Positions 16,235 to 25,001 of a stretch of 32,461 nt of DNA are shown piece after piece (within the stretch, counting starts at the first letter, position 1; each line of letters opens with the position of its first letter). The position numbers were made by a program, and so were the translations under genes. The DNA comes from Vasconcelosia minhoensis LEGE 07310 (GTDB lineage Bacteria > Cyanobacteriota > Cyanobacteriia > Phormidesmidales > Phormidesmidaceae), in contig NZ_JADEXG010000060.1 of assembly GCF_015207255.1 (NCBI RefSeq), forward strand, positions 1 to 32,461, in the 5' to 3' direction. Below the pieces are notes generated by a model. It had not been told where the DNA came from and ran no database searches. It saw nothing but the letters and a program-made list of their open reading frames with translations.

Positions 16235-17365
16235 ATGCGTATTGCCCTATTTACCGAAACCTTTCTGCCCAAGGTAGACGGCATCGTCACCCGGCTCAAG
16301 CATACGGTCGAGCACCTGCAGCGGCTCGGTCACCAGGTCTGTGTGTTCTGCCCGGAGGGCGGCCTGACCGAGTATAAAGGCGCTCAGGTGTACGGCGTTT
16401 CGGGATTTCCCCTGCCGCTCTACCCAGAGCTGAAGCTGGCCCTGCCGCGACCCTCGATTCGCGAGGCGGTGGAGGGCTTTGAACCCGACCTGATTCACGT
16501 GGTCAATCCAGCCGTCTTAGGGTTGGCGGGTATTTACTACAGCAAGTCGTTGGAGATTCCCCTGGTCGCCTCCTACCATACCCACCTGCCCAAGTACCTG
16601 GAGCACTACGGCCTGGGGATGCTCGAAGGGGTGCTCTGGGAGCTGCTGAAGGCCATGCACAACCAGGCCCGGCTCAACCTTTGCACCTCCACCGCCATGC
16701 AGCAGGCCCTCACCGAGCACGACATTGAGCGGGTGCAGGTGTGGCAGCGCGGGGTCGATACGGAGCTATTTCGGCCCGAGCTGCGGAGTCGAGAAATGCG
16801 CGATCGCCTGTCTCGCGGCGAGCCCGACGCGCCGCTGCTGCTCTACATCGGTCGGCTTTCGGCAGAGAAGGAAATCGACCGAATCAGGCCGGTGCTCGAA
16901 GCGATCCCTGAGGCCCGGCTGGCGCTGGTCGGCGATGGCCCCTACCGGGAAGAGCTGGAAAAGTATTTTGAAGGTACCCCGGCCCACTTTGTCGGCTATT
17001 TAGAAGGGGAAGACCTGGGGGCAGCCTATGCCTCCGCCGATGCCTTTGTCTTCCCCTCTCGGACGGAAACGCTGGGGCTGGTGCTGCTAGAGGCGATGGC
17101 GGCGGGCTGCCCGGTGATTGCGGCCAATGCCGGCGGCATCCCCGACATTGTCACCGACGGCGTCAACGGCTTTATGTTTGACCCAATGGATGATGCCAGC
17201 GCGATCGCGGCGACCCAGCGGCTGCTGGCGATGCGGGCGGAGCGCGAGCTGCTGCGGCAGAATGCCCGGGTCGAGGCCGAGCGCTGGGGCTGGGCGGCGG
17301 CGACCAAACAGCTCCAGCAGTTCTATGCCGAGGTCCTGGCTGTGGAGCTGCCGCTGGCGGCCTAG
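16235..17365 (+). CDS. sqdX: SqdX, sulfoquinovosyltransferase (SQDG synthase)
   Basis: 376 residues, GT-B fold of glycosyltransferase family 4. The N-terminal domain begins RIALFTETFLPKVDGIVTRL, typical of SqdX and related lipid glycosyltransferases. The C-terminal domain has LYIGRLSAEK and the nucleotide-sugar site SRTETLGLVLLEAMAAGCPV with its two spaced Glu. It transfers sulfoquinovose from UDP to diacylglycerol at the membrane. Operon with sqdB. Its TAG stop overlaps the complementary stop of an sbcC fragment, the same overlap kept in the remnant at 25928-25930, so in the ancestor sqdX and sbcC met tail to tail. Confidence 0.93.
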   Translation: MRIALFTETFLPKVDGIVTRLKHTVEHLQRLGHQVCVFCPEGGLTEYKGAQVYGVSGFPLPLYPELKLALPRPSIREAVEGFEPDLIHVVNPAVLGLAGIYYSKSLEIPLVASYHTHLPKYLEHYGLGMLEGVLWELLKAMHNQARLNLCTSTAMQQALTEHDIERVQVWQRGVDTELFRPELRSREMRDRLSRGEPDAPLLLYIGRLSAEKEIDRIRPVLEAIPEARLALVGDGPYREELEKYFEGTPAHFVGYLEGEDLGAAYASADAFVFPSRTETLGLVLLEAMAAGCPVIAANAGGIPDIVTDGVNGFMFDPMDDASAIAATQRLLAMRAERELLRQNARVEAERWGWAAATKQLQQFYAEVLAVELPLAA

Positions 17366-17581
17366 CCCGAAATCTCCATCTGCGAAGCTGTAGCCGTTTT
17401 ACAGACGTCAATCCGGGCTTGAAAGGCTCTGTGGGAACGCCTAGATGCCTTTGCAGCTGAAGGCTTCAGTCAGCGACTGGTAGACCTGCTGCTGCCGGAC
17501 GATCTGTAGCGCTTGCTGCTGCTGGTCGAACTAGGTCTGGAGCTGGTTAAACTGAGCCAACTGCTGCTGGAGCCGCCCCCA
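17362..17581 (-). pseudogene. sbcC: sbcC 3' fragment with internal deletion, left edge of island 2
   Basis: Two blocks match the intact sbcC. 17362-17437 gives AFQARIDVCKTATASQMEISG before the stop (intact gene: AFQTRIDVCKTATGSQIEISG). 17438-17581 gives RLQQQLAQFNQLQT, a stop, then QQQVYQSLTEAF up to GI-stop-A (intact: QQQVYQSLADAFGPNGIQA). The roughly 150 codons between the blocks are missing, and there are two nonsense codons. The differences from sbcC include synonymous changes, so it is a diverged copy. Confidence 0.85.
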
Positions 17582-17810
17582 AGCGGCAAGTAGCCCTATC
17601 ACGCTATGCCCAAAGGCCACCAGCGTCATCAACAGGTTGACATGACCCGCCGGTGGCGGACCTGTGAGTCGGATGATTCCATATAGCGAGTGGCCTTTCC
17701 TCCCCACGCCTAAGGCCAGAGGCTTCCAACCCTGTCTTCTCAAACTTCCCTGCTATCGTGAATGTCAGACATTCTTGGAAACAGCTTGGGTTGATGTGTC
17801 AAGCCAAACA
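17582..17810. other. Unidentified debris between sbcC fragment and IS630 remnant
   Basis: The minus-strand frame reads through a stretch like RKGHSLYGIIRLTG and GHVNLLMTLVAFGHSVIGLL before running into the sbcC fragment at 17581. It looks like a coding remnant, perhaps of a transposase, but I cannot name it. Confidence 0.35.
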
Positions 17811-18723
17811 TAAGCCTCGTCTAAGTTGAGACCCGAAGTTTTTCGACTTCAGGGTCGAGCTGAGTAGAAACCCACAATCGCTGAGATAGGGCAAGCGGGT
17901 CGTCATTGAGTCTGAATTGAAACCGCTCAACCTGAGCGATTAGGTCAGCCTCGCGCTCGTAGCACGTGTGATAGGTGATCTCCTCGCGGAGCCAGTGCCC
18001 CAGATGTTCAACCGGCATGAAGTCAGGACTGTAGGCCGGTAAGGGAACTAAACCAATGTTGAGGTCATGGGCAGAGGCGCTGACCCGCTTAGCGCGGTGA
18101 TAAGGTGCCCCATCCCAGACTAACTTGATGGGTAAGTCAGGGAATTCAGCGCGTAGCCGTTCCAGCACCTCGACCGTATTGTCTTGATTACCCGCCTCAT
18201 AGGGCCAAATTCTAACCTGGGCTAAGTCATACAAATAGAGCCCGTAGAAAGACACCTTCAGAAACCCAGCACGCTGCTGGGGATTGGCTTTGTTCAGCAG
18301 CTTGCGGGCTTTCTTCCAAGAAAAGCCCAGCGTTTTGAGGACTTTGCGCCAGGGATCGCGAGAGCACTCAATTTGAAACCTGGTCTTCACCCATGCGACT
18401 AGACGTTTCAGCGTCTAGCGGGGGAGCACTGCTGCGGCCTGACGCTGCTGAGGGGGGGTGGCGGCAATCTCAAGACGGTCATTAATGACCGTAGCTAACG
18501 CTTGCTGGACGTGCTCGGGCAAAGGGGGGGTGGCCGCCGCCTGTGTGCCGATAAAGTAGCGCCTCTGGGCCTTTTTCATTGTAGCTAAGTGCCTCAAGTG
18601 CTCTGCGCTTTGTCCCCATTTCTCGACCTTGACTTTTAGCATCGCAATTCTCATGTACTGAGTAGATTGTCAGCTCTCTTGACGTATTTTTAAAACTCCT
18701 GGTTCCAAGATGGACGAGGTTTA
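17811..18723 (-). mobile_element. IS630-type insertion sequence remnant
   Basis: Encloses a broken IS630-type transposase (17821-18654). The ends carry TAAGCCTCGTC (17811-17821) and GACGAGGTTTA (18713-18723), an eleven-base inverted repeat with one mismatch that ends in TA, the dinucleotide that IS630 elements target. The repeats are short, so the exact ends are moderately sure. Confidence 0.6.
17821..18654 (-). pseudogene. IS630-family transposase, broken by an amber codon and an internal deletion
   Basis: One reading frame from 18654 to 17821 is interrupted by TAG at 18415-18417 (AAVLPR-stop-TLKRLVAW), probably once a Trp codon. Downstream, RDPWRKVLKTLGFSWKKARKLL is the helix-turn-helix end of IS630 proteins. 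The catalytic domain keeps the second acidic residue (KLVWDGAPYHRA) and the third (LPAYSPDFMPVEHLGHWLR). The segment holding the first catalytic Asp is missing: NPQQRAGFL joins directly to KVSFYGLYLYD. It therefore cannot be active. Confidence 0.8.
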
Positions 18724-18846
18724 GCTACGTTAGACTATGCCCACTAGCTTAATTCAAAATCTGAAAGATCCCAAATGGGTTCTATAAGCCCAGCGCCAAA
18801 GGTTTGTTGCCAGTCAGCTCCAGGTTCAGGTGTCATTGTCATACCT

Positions 18847-19389
18847 CTACTGACTCAATTCCAGGGCGAATTCTTCCCAGCGGTTACGCACCTGGCGGTA
18901 GCAGTCGGGAGGTGAGATCGCTAAGTTCTGCAATAAATTGATGTTTATCTGTCCATCGCTACATATAGCGATCAGAATGTCCTGATCGGGATGGTAGGTT
19001 TGCACTGTTGCCATCAGTCGCTCTGTAAAATTGGCCTTTACAAGGTGAGACCTCAAATAGATCGGCATCTCACCTGCAGGAATGAACCGGATGTTGTATC
19101 GCACCACATCCCTACTCCAGTCCAAGATTTTGGCATCAATGACCTCTACATTGCAGCTTACAAGTCCCTGTCCTTGGGTAACATATCCCTGCCAGGCAGC
19201 ATGACCCAAGGGCAACAGGTTTGTTTGAATGAATAGCGGCTGCCAATAGCCAAAACAGCCCTGCCAAACGCTATCGCTAACTTGCATTACGACTTCTCCA
19301 ATAGCCTGACCCGACGCTGAGACCATCTCATCCTCAGGCCCAATAGACTCAAAAGCCAGGAATGCCAGAATCAATTTTGCCCGGATCAA
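18847..19389 (-). CDS. Uncharacterised protein, start uncertain (possible frameshifted secreted protein)
   Basis: About 180 codons are open; a TTG at 19389 and an ATG at 19326 (MVSASGQAIGEV) are possible starts. The body alternates beta-type segments with Trp and Gln (SVWQGCFGYWQPLFIQ, HAAWQGYVTQGQGLV) and ends with an acidic helix (NRWEEFALELSQ). I do not recognise the family. In the next frame upstream, starting at 19495, lies a well-placed signal peptide that runs out of frame at about 19349. One base lost or gained near 19380 would join them into a secreted protein of about 215 residues. It lies downstream of the cobalamin-riboswitch operon on the same strand. Confidence 0.5.
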   Translation of the reverse strand: MIRAKLILAFLAFESIGPEDEMVSASGQAIGEVVMQVSDSVWQGCFGYWQPLFIQTNLLPLGHAAWQGYVTQGQGLVSCNVEVIDAKILDWSRDVVRYNIRFIPAGEMPIYLRSHLVKANFTERLMATVQTYHPDQDILIAICSDGQININLLQNLAISPPDCYRQVRNRWEEFALELSQ

Positions 19390-19495
19390 AAGTAGCTTTG
19401 GAGAAATTAGCGCCTAAGGCTTCACCACTCATTAGGGTGAGCGTGAATGGGATTAGAGGCAGTGCCACGCTCCAAAGAGCCTTCAGTGTATGCAT
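19349..19495 (-). CDS. 48-codon ORF encoding a signal peptide, probably the 5' end of the frameshifted gene
   Basis: ATG at 19495 with AAGGA nine bases upstream. It starts MHTLKALWSVALPLIPFTLT and has a Sec-type cleavage region near SGEALGA, followed by about 20 residues and a TGA. The overlap with the next ORF and the strong ribosome site suggest one original gene with a frameshift. A short secreted peptide is the alternative. Confidence 0.4.
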   Translation of the reverse strand: MHTLKALWSVALPLIPFTLTLMSGEALGANFSKATFDPGKIDSGIPGF

Positions 19496-19677
19496 TGTTC
19501 TATTTCCTTGGTTTAACTACGATGACTTCTCGAAGGAGGCGTCCTGACATAGAAGGTGAGCGGCCTCCACCCTGTTTTGCCGGAAATATCGGCCCAAGCC
19601 AGTCAATGCCTGAAGCCGGGGGAATCAATTCCAGCCTTACGGCCTAGTCGAGTACCTGACTGTTCTGGAAGGAGCCG

Positions 19678-20259
19678 TCAGAACTGTGCCAAATGAGTAG
19701 CCATCAGCCTACGCCACATGAGAAGACTGTGCCCTAGTATCATTGCACCTGCCCAGACAAGCTGCTTCAGGAACAGTTGGGCAATGATATTCCAGCCCAT
19801 GGTGTGTCCATCCGCCAGCAGGGGAAATGCCAGCAGAATTAAGCCTTGATAGAGCCCAAACCCGATTAAGACGGCGATCGCCGTCCACGCAAGATGTCCT
19901 GCCCAATTGGACTGGCTGAATGCCGGTCGCCAACTTGCGAACGCGACAACCATGACCGTCCCTAATCCCATCAAGGCTCCCCAAGTCAACGCAACGGATG
20001 TCAGAGGGTAGTCCCTAAGGCCAAACCCAATCCCCTGATTGACCAACCAAATTAGGAGCGACACTGCCAAGGCCCGCCGTCGGGATAGGAGTACACCCCC
20101 CACAGCGGTAAAAGCAACAAGCGGGGCATGAGCATAAATGACGTTACTGGCGGTACCTATAGCCAGTAACGAGAATGGTAAAACTCGACTTTCTGCGAGG
20201 GAGCGCCACGCCTGAGCAAAGTGGTCGGCTCTTGGCTGAGCTTCTAAAAAAGTAGCCAT
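19678..20259 (-). CDS. Six-helix membrane protein, partner of HupE in a B12-riboswitch operon
   Basis: 193 residues with about six hydrophobic segments: RVLPFSLLAIGTASNVIYAHAP, LVAFTAVGGVLL, ALAVSLLIWLVNQGIGF, then three more to the C-terminus. GGAG lies about nine bases before the ATG. It starts 58 bases after the hupE stop, so the upstream cobalamin riboswitch should control both. That context suggests a part in cobalt or cobalamin-related uptake. I do not recognise a named family with certainty. Confidence 0.65.
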   Translation of the reverse strand: MATFLEAQPRADHFAQAWRSLAESRVLPFSLLAIGTASNVIYAHAPLVAFTAVGGVLLSRRRALAVSLLIWLVNQGIGFGLRDYPLTSVALTWGALMGLGTVMVVAFASWRPAFSQSNWAGHLAWTAIAVLIGFGLYQGLILLAFPLLADGHTMGWNIIAQLFLKQLVWAGAMILGHSLLMWRRLMATHLAQF

Positions 20260-20317
20260 TTTCCCAGTCTCCGTCAGACTTCACGAGTACTGAAGCGAAC
20301 ATATTGCCTTAAAAAGC

Positions 20318-21004
20318 TTAGGCCGGTAGCATCGTATCGACAATCAGGGTCGATAAAAATGTCCCTCCGACGCCGCAAATGACAAAGCCAGCAAACCTCA
20401 GCCCGATACCGGATGGCTCAGCCGCTTGCTGCGATACGGCGCGGCCGACCCAGTACGCCATCAGCGCGATCGCCATCTGGATGACCGCAAATCCCACCAG
20501 ATAAGCCACTAGCGGCCCCATCTCAGCCCCGACAATCGCCTCGCCGTAGGCGTAGCCGTGAAAGACGCCTGCGATCGCCGCCAGCCCAGCTACAGTAGCG
20601 CGATTGGGCTGGGATTTCATGGCCAGCAAAATTCCAAATACCAGTACCGAAGCAGAAATAAAGAGTTCAGGCGCAGGCAAGTCAAGGCTCATCAGGTGAA
20701 TGCCCGTTCCAGCTAGAGATGCGATTACAAAGGCGACCGGGATGACTAAGCCGCGGCCCATCACCGCTGCCAGCAGCCCCGCTGCAATCACAAAAGCCAG
20801 GTGGTCGAGGCCAATCACAGGGTGCCCTAGCCCTGAGACAAAGGCTTCAAAAACAGAGTCAGGCGTTTCTCCCCCAAAGGGATGGTGCGCTAGCGCCGGA
20901 GAGCTGAAGAGGAGCCCCATCATCGCCAAAAACGCGACCCGCCCAGCCTGACGCAATGAGCAGCTCGCCTTTGGGAACTTTAAAGACGCAAAATATTGGT
21001 TCAT
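20318..21004 (-). CDS. hupE: HupE/UreJ-family metal transporter (probable cobalt uptake)
   Basis: 228 residues from the ATG at 21004, with GAGG just upstream. A longer frame reaches back into the riboswitch and is rejected. A signal peptide ends at SSPALA, so the mature protein begins HHPFGG, the exposed His-rich N-terminus usual in HupE/UreJ proteins. GHPVIGLDHLAFV carries the conserved His and Asp of the first membrane helices, and about six more helices follow. The family moves nickel or cobalt; the cobalamin riboswitch at 21041-21157 points to cobalt for B12 synthesis. Confidence 0.88.
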   Translation of the reverse strand: MNQYFASLKFPKASCSLRQAGRVAFLAMMGLLFSSPALAHHPFGGETPDSVFEAFVSGLGHPVIGLDHLAFVIAAGLLAAVMGRGLVIPVAFVIASLAGTGIHLMSLDLPAPELFISASVLVFGILLAMKSQPNRATVAGLAAIAGVFHGYAYGEAIVGAEMGPLVAYLVGFAVIQMAIALMAYWVGRAVSQQAAEPSGIGLRFAGFVICGVGGTFLSTLIVDTMLPA

Positions 21005-21040
21005 CTGTACCTCGCAGATAAATAAACAAACCGGATTAAC

Positions 21041-21157
21041 CATCGACGGGCATTCTGACTGGGAGGCGGAACCCTCCTTCACAGCTGCGGGACAGCGGCA
21101 GATTTTCACTGCACTTTCCCCGTTTCCTCTAGCGGCTGGTCCCCGCTAGAACCGATG
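21041..21157 (-). promoter_or_regulatory. Cobalamin (B12) riboswitch controlling hupE
   Basis: On the minus strand, from 5' to 3': closing stem CATCG, a hairpin (TCTAGCGG / CCGCTAGA), GGGGAAAGTGCAGTGAAAAT, the B12-box core CTGCCGCTGTCCCGCAGCTG, a hairpin GGAGGGTTCCGCCTCC, the conserved AGTCAGAATGCCCG, and the closing stem CGATG. This is the standard adenosylcobalamin aptamer layout. The hupE ribosome site (GAGG, 21011-21014) lies about 30 bases downstream, so control of translation start is likely; no clear terminator is seen. Confidence 0.93.
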
Positions 21158-21314
21158 AATTGGGTAAATCGTATCATTTCGACCCAGGCTTCAGTCATTT
21201 AGATTTGTAACTAGCCGTCTAAAGGCAGCGGTCGAGGCGCTATTCCAAAGGCTGTATTTCTTTCAAAGCTATTCCCAATTTATGAAGCGTGATGAAGTGG
21301 TTGCTATATTCTGA

Positions 21315-21350
21315 ATTATGAGATAATTATGAAATATGAAACGATTATGA
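21315..21350 (+). promoter_or_regulatory. Three direct ATTATGA repeats upstream of mntC
   Basis: ATTATGA occurs at 21315-21321, 21326-21332 and 21344-21350, just before the ribosome site of mntC. Regular AT-rich repeats in this place may bind a regulator. In Synechocystis the mnt operon is controlled by the ManS/ManR two-component system; whether these are equivalent sites is unknown. Confidence 0.4.
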
Positions 21351-21365
21351 AATTGGAGTGGCCTT

Positions 21366-22352
21366 ATGCAAGTACTCTTTTCAAGGAGCACTGTCTTTGC
21401 CTCCAGCCTGGCGCTGGGGGTGTGGTTTACGGGCTGTGCTGCACCAGAAGCCACCTCACCTAGCCCAGAGGGTGCTGAGACAGCAGACCTCGCGACTGAT
21501 CAGCCAGCCGATACTGACGGTAAAAAGAAGGTGTTGACAACCTTCACAGTCCTAGCGGACATGGCTCAAAACGTGGCAGGCGACAGGCTGGTGGTGGAAT
21601 CGATTACTCGCATTGGCGCAGAAATCCATGGCTACGAGCCCACGCCCAGCGACATTGCCAAAGCCCAAGATGCCGACCTGATTCTCTACAACGGCATGGG
21701 CCTGGAGCGCTGGTTTGAGCAGTTCTTAGGCAGCGTGCAGGATGTGCCCTCGGTGGTTCTGACTGAAGGCATTGAGCCGATTCCCATCGCTGAAGGGCCG
21801 TACAGTGACAAACCCAATCCCCATGCCTGGATGTCGCCCCAGAATGCGCTGGTCTACGTCGAGAATATTCGCCTAGCCTTTGTCGCACTAGACCCTGAGA
21901 ATGCCGACAGGTATAACGCCAATGCGGCGGCCTACAGCGAACAGCTCAGCGCTATTGACCAAGATCTTGAGAGCGATCTTGAGCAAGTGGCCGAAAACCG
22001 ACGTTATTTGGTCAGCTGTGAGGGGGCCTTTTCCTACCTGGCCCGCGACTACGACATGAAGGAGATTTACATGTGGCCGATTAACGCTGAGCAGCAGTTC
22101 ACACCTAAGCAGGTGAAGAACGTGATTGAGGCAGTTGAGACTAATGATGTACCCACCATTTTCTGCGAAAGCACCGTCAATGATGAAGGGCAAAAGCAAG
22201 TCGCTCAAACGACGGGAGCACGGTTTGGCGGCAACCTCTATGTGGACTCGCTGTCTACGGCAGATGGCCCGGTACCGACCTTTTTAGAACTGCTGGAATA
22301 CGATGCCCTCACCATTACCAACGGTCTGCTGGCGGGCAGCAATGCCCGGTAG
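21366..22352 (+). CDS. mntC: MntC, manganese-binding lipoprotein of the Mn ABC transporter
   Basis: 328 residues; GGAG lies seven bases before the ATG. A lipoprotein signal ends at FTGC (Cys24), followed by an acidic linker to about residue 50. The four metal ligands of cyanobacterial MntC are in place: His in GAEIHGYEP, His in PNPHAWMS, Glu in VSCEGAFS and Asp in LYVDSLS. The two Cys of its redox-sensitive disulfide are also present (VSCEG and TIFCES). The sequence is very close to what I recall of Synechocystis MntC. First gene of mntCAB. Confidence 0.95.
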   Translation: MQVLFSRSTVFASSLALGVWFTGCAAPEATSPSPEGAETADLATDQPADTDGKKKVLTTFTVLADMAQNVAGDRLVVESITRIGAEIHGYEPTPSDIAKAQDADLILYNGMGLERWFEQFLGSVQDVPSVVLTEGIEPIPIAEGPYSDKPNPHAWMSPQNALVYVENIRLAFVALDPENADRYNANAAAYSEQLSAIDQDLESDLEQVAENRRYLVSCEGAFSYLARDYDMKEIYMWPINAEQQFTPKQVKNVIEAVETNDVPTIFCESTVNDEGQKQVAQTTGARFGGNLYVDSLSTADGPVPTFLELLEYDALTITNGLLAGSNAR

Positions 22353-22410
22353 CTCAAGCTCCGATAGGGCTTAGGCATGAGCAACCAACACATACAGCCG
22401 CTTACTTTTG

Positions 22411-23202
22411 ATGAAAGATATGCAATCTACAACTTCAACGCTCAATATCACCGTAGATGACCTCAGCGTGACCTACAGCAATGCTCGACTCGCCCTCTAC
22501 AATGCCAACTGCACCGTAGAAGCGGGAACCATCACCGGCCTGGTAGGGCCAAACGGCAGTGGCAAGTCTACTTTATTCAAATCTATCATGGGATTTTTGC
22601 AGCCCAGCCAGGGGCAGATTCGGGTGGGCGGTTTCCCGGTGCAAAAAGCCCAAAAGCGACAGCTCATGGCCTATGTTCCACAGGCGGACGAAGTGGACTG
22701 GAACTTTCCCATCAACGTTTTCGACGTGGTGATGATGGGCCGCTATGGCTATATGAACCTGCTGCGGATTCCCAGCGCCAAAGACCGTCGCCTGGTGATG
22801 GAAAGCCTGGAACGGGTGAATATGAGCGACTTTCGCCATCGTCAAATTGGCGAACTCTCCGGCGGTCAGAAAAAGCGGGCCTTTCTGGCCCGGGCGCTAG
22901 CTCAGGAAGGCAAAGTGATTTTGCTGGATGAGCCGTTTACCGGTGTGGATGTGAAAACCGAGAAGCGGATGATCGATCTGCTGATGCAGCTGCGGCAAGA
23001 AGGCCATACCATCCTGGTGTCTACCCATGACCTGGCCTCGATTTCGACCTTTTGCGATCGCACTATCCTGCTCAATCAAACCATCCTGGCCTCGGGAACG
23101 ACGGCAGAAACCTTTACCGAGGAGAACCTGGCGATGACCTTTGGCGGCTTGCCCGTCAGCAGCCTGCGCCAGAAGTCCCGCCAGTCTGAGGCAGAGGTAT
23201 GA
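22411..23202 (+). CDS. mntA: MntA, ATP-binding protein of the Mn ABC transporter
   Basis: About 263 residues from the ATG at 22411; a TTG directly before and an ATG three codons later are alternatives, and none has a strong ribosome site. Walker A GPNGSGKST, signature LSGGQKKR, Walker B VILLDEPFTGVD and switch His in VSTHDL are present. Powers Mn2+ import with MntB and MntC. The stop overlaps the mntB start by four bases (ATGA). Confidence 0.92.
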   Translation: MKDMQSTTSTLNITVDDLSVTYSNARLALYNANCTVEAGTITGLVGPNGSGKSTLFKSIMGFLQPSQGQIRVGGFPVQKAQKRQLMAYVPQADEVDWNFPINVFDVVMMGRYGYMNLLRIPSAKDRRLVMESLERVNMSDFRHRQIGELSGGQKKRAFLARALAQEGKVILLDEPFTGVDVKTEKRMIDLLMQLRQEGHTILVSTHDLASISTFCDRTILLNQTILASGTTAETFTEENLAMTFGGLPVSSLRQKSRQSEAEV

Positions 23203-24119
23203 GTGATTTAGTCGCGGCCATTCCCCTTTGGGACTGGCTAGTTGAACCCTTACAGTACGGTTTTTTAAGACAGGCCATCTGGGTCAGTGCCTTTGTCGGC
23301 TTTGTTTGTGCTGCCCTCTCCTGCTACATCACCCTCAAAGGCTGGTCGCTGATGGGCGATGCGGTATCCCACGCAGTGGTGCCGGGTGTGGTGGTCGCCT
23401 ACGCACTGAATATTCCCTTTGCGGTTGGCGCTTTCCTGTTTGGATTTGGGGCGACCGTTGCGATCGGCTATGTCAAGTCAAAAACTCGGCTGAAGGAAGA
23501 TGCCGTCATTGGGGTCGTGTTTACTGGTTTTTTTGCCTTTGGGATCGTGCTGGTGACAAAAATTCCCAGTAACATCGACTTGTTTCATATTCTGTTTGGC
23601 AACGTACTGGGGATTTCCCAACAGGACATCGTCCAAACTCTAATTGCGGGAGTTATCACCCTGACCGTGATTTTTCTGCGGCGTAAAGACCTGCTGCTGT
23701 TCTGTTTTGACCCTAACCATGCTAAGGCGATCGGGCTCAACACCGAGTTTATCTATTACACCTTGCTCTCTGTACTGGCACTCACTATCGTAACGGCCTT
23801 GCAGACGGCGGGCATCATTCTCGTGATTGCGATGCTGGTAACGCCTGGGTCAATCGCCTATTTGTTGACCGATCGCTTTGACCACATGCTGGGAATTTCG
23901 ATTGCCAGCAGCGTCTTCTCTTGTGTGTTGGGCACTTATCTCAGCTATCACTTTGATGTCTCTACAGGCGGTAGCATCGTGGTGCTCCTGACGCTATTGT
24001 TTGTGATCACGATGGTATTTGCCCCTCGATATGGCATCCTGGCTCAGCGGTCTAAACAACGCTCAAATCCAATTGCAGCTGAGGCCCAAGGCCAAGAGCT
24101 TTCCCGTGACCAAGCATAG
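23199..24119 (+). CDS. mntB: MntB, permease of the Mn ABC transporter
   Basis: 306 residues with about eight to nine membrane helices and the typical metal-permease segment LKGWSLMGDAVSHAVVPGVV near residue 46. Another family mark is the run QTAGIILVIAMLVTPGSIAYLLTDR. It forms the channel for Mn2+ (family also Zn2+/Fe2+). It overlaps mntA by four bases, so translation is coupled. The C-terminal tail is basic then Gln/Glu-rich and cytosolic. Confidence 0.93.
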   Translation: MSDLVAAIPLWDWLVEPLQYGFLRQAIWVSAFVGFVCAALSCYITLKGWSLMGDAVSHAVVPGVVVAYALNIPFAVGAFLFGFGATVAIGYVKSKTRLKEDAVIGVVFTGFFAFGIVLVTKIPSNIDLFHILFGNVLGISQQDIVQTLIAGVITLTVIFLRRKDLLLFCFDPNHAKAIGLNTEFIYYTLLSVLALTIVTALQTAGIILVIAMLVTPGSIAYLLTDRFDHMLGISIASSVFSCVLGTYLSYHFDVSTGGSIVVLLTLLFVITMVFAPRYGILAQRSKQRSNPIAAEAQGQELSRDQA

Positions 24120-24326
24120 TGTCAACATTCTTCAGTACGAAGCAATCAGGGGTAATTGAAGCGAAGCTGTCACCAGGGGAAATAAGGCTGCAACGCTTTC
24201 TATCAGGGCGTTCCAGAGACCGATTTTTCCAGCTTCAGTTTTGGCAATAGTCGTTTAAACATAAGTTCAGCTTATTGTTAATCAGGGTGATCTACGCTCC
24301 AAAGCAGACGAGCCTGAGGAGCCCCT
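24120..24326. other. Non-coding stretch after mntB
   Basis: I see no gene here. It marks the change from the intact mnt operon to transposon debris and may hold an old transposon end, but no terminal repeat can be defined. Confidence 0.4.
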
Positions 24327-24690
24327 ATGAGGCGCAAGTGGTCAGCTATAGAACTGATGGAATCGTGGACACTGGAGCCCGGCGAACGAACCCTGGTGCT
24401 CCAAAAGCGCAGCGTCAACCGACTGGGGTTTGCCCTGCTGTTGAAGTTTTTCCAGCGAGAGGGGCGCTTTCCAGTCCAGAAGAACGAAATCCCGCACTGT
24501 GCTCAAATCTTTGTTGCCGAGCAGCTTGAGCTACCTATCAGCCATTAAGTACCTGAACAATGAAAATTACAAAATATTCTGCTAATGTCAACGACACGTC
24601 AGGGGCTATGGCTTTTCTGTTGTGTAATTAATTTCGACTAACTACTTACCAGGACTACGACTGGCAAGGTCGTGCCATCAGGTACCACCG
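24327..24690 (+). pseudogene. Tn3-family transposase, N-terminal fragments (DUF4158-type)
   Basis: From the ATG at 24327, 73 codons read MRRKWSAIELMESWTLEPGE, then RLGFALLLKFFQREGRFP and QIFVAEQLELP, the N-terminal domain of many Tn3-type transposases. The frame stops at 24548. After about 100 unrelated AT-rich bases, 24650-24690 gives DYDWQGRAIRYHR, the next segment of the same domain. The miniature element follows at 24693. No catalytic domain remains. Confidence 0.7.
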
Positions 24691-24692
24691 GC

Positions 24693-24869
24693 CCAGGGTA
24701 AGCGCAAGAAAATCGTATCCAAAGTATGCATTGGCTTTTGGGCGCTGCAGACGTGGCTAGAAGCCCCAGTTTTTCGTACTCGCCTTTCTCAATAGCTTTA
24801 CCCTGTTGACATAGGCGCGGCCATTTTTCTCAATAAGGCAGTCTTTATTGATTCTTGCGCTTACCCTGG
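24693..24869 (-). mobile_element. 177-bp miniature inverted-repeat element, copy 2
   Basis: Same length and same perfect 18-base terminal repeats as copy 1 at 10903-11079, in the opposite orientation and about one base in ten different. No target duplication is seen: the left flank belongs to a Tn3-type fragment and the right flank to an ISAs1-type fragment, so the site was rearranged after or during insertion. Confidence 0.9.
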
Positions 24870-24874
24870 ATTTG

Positions 24875-25001
24875 GGGTAACCCTACCATCACCGCGACCG
24901 GCACGGCCCAGACTCGCCGATGCTCCCGGCGATGATGCCCCGATTCCACCTGATGATGGCTGTGGTCTAGACCAACAAAGTCCATCGCCTCGGCCTGCTC
25001 T
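24875..25001 (-). pseudogene. ISAs1-type transposase fragment
   Basis: On the minus strand about 40 codons read EQAEAMDFVGLDHSHHQVES, then GHHRREHRRVWAVPVAV. This resembles the ISAs1 segment around HGRIERR with the following WxVP stretch. Both ends are cut, by the HlyD pseudogene and by the miniature element. Only this motif supports the call. Confidence 0.5.

Noticed and set aside
18415-18417. Amber codon in the IS630 transposase as a recoding signal
   Set aside because: The same gene also lacks the segment with the first catalytic Asp, so a plain nonsense mutation in a dead gene is simpler.
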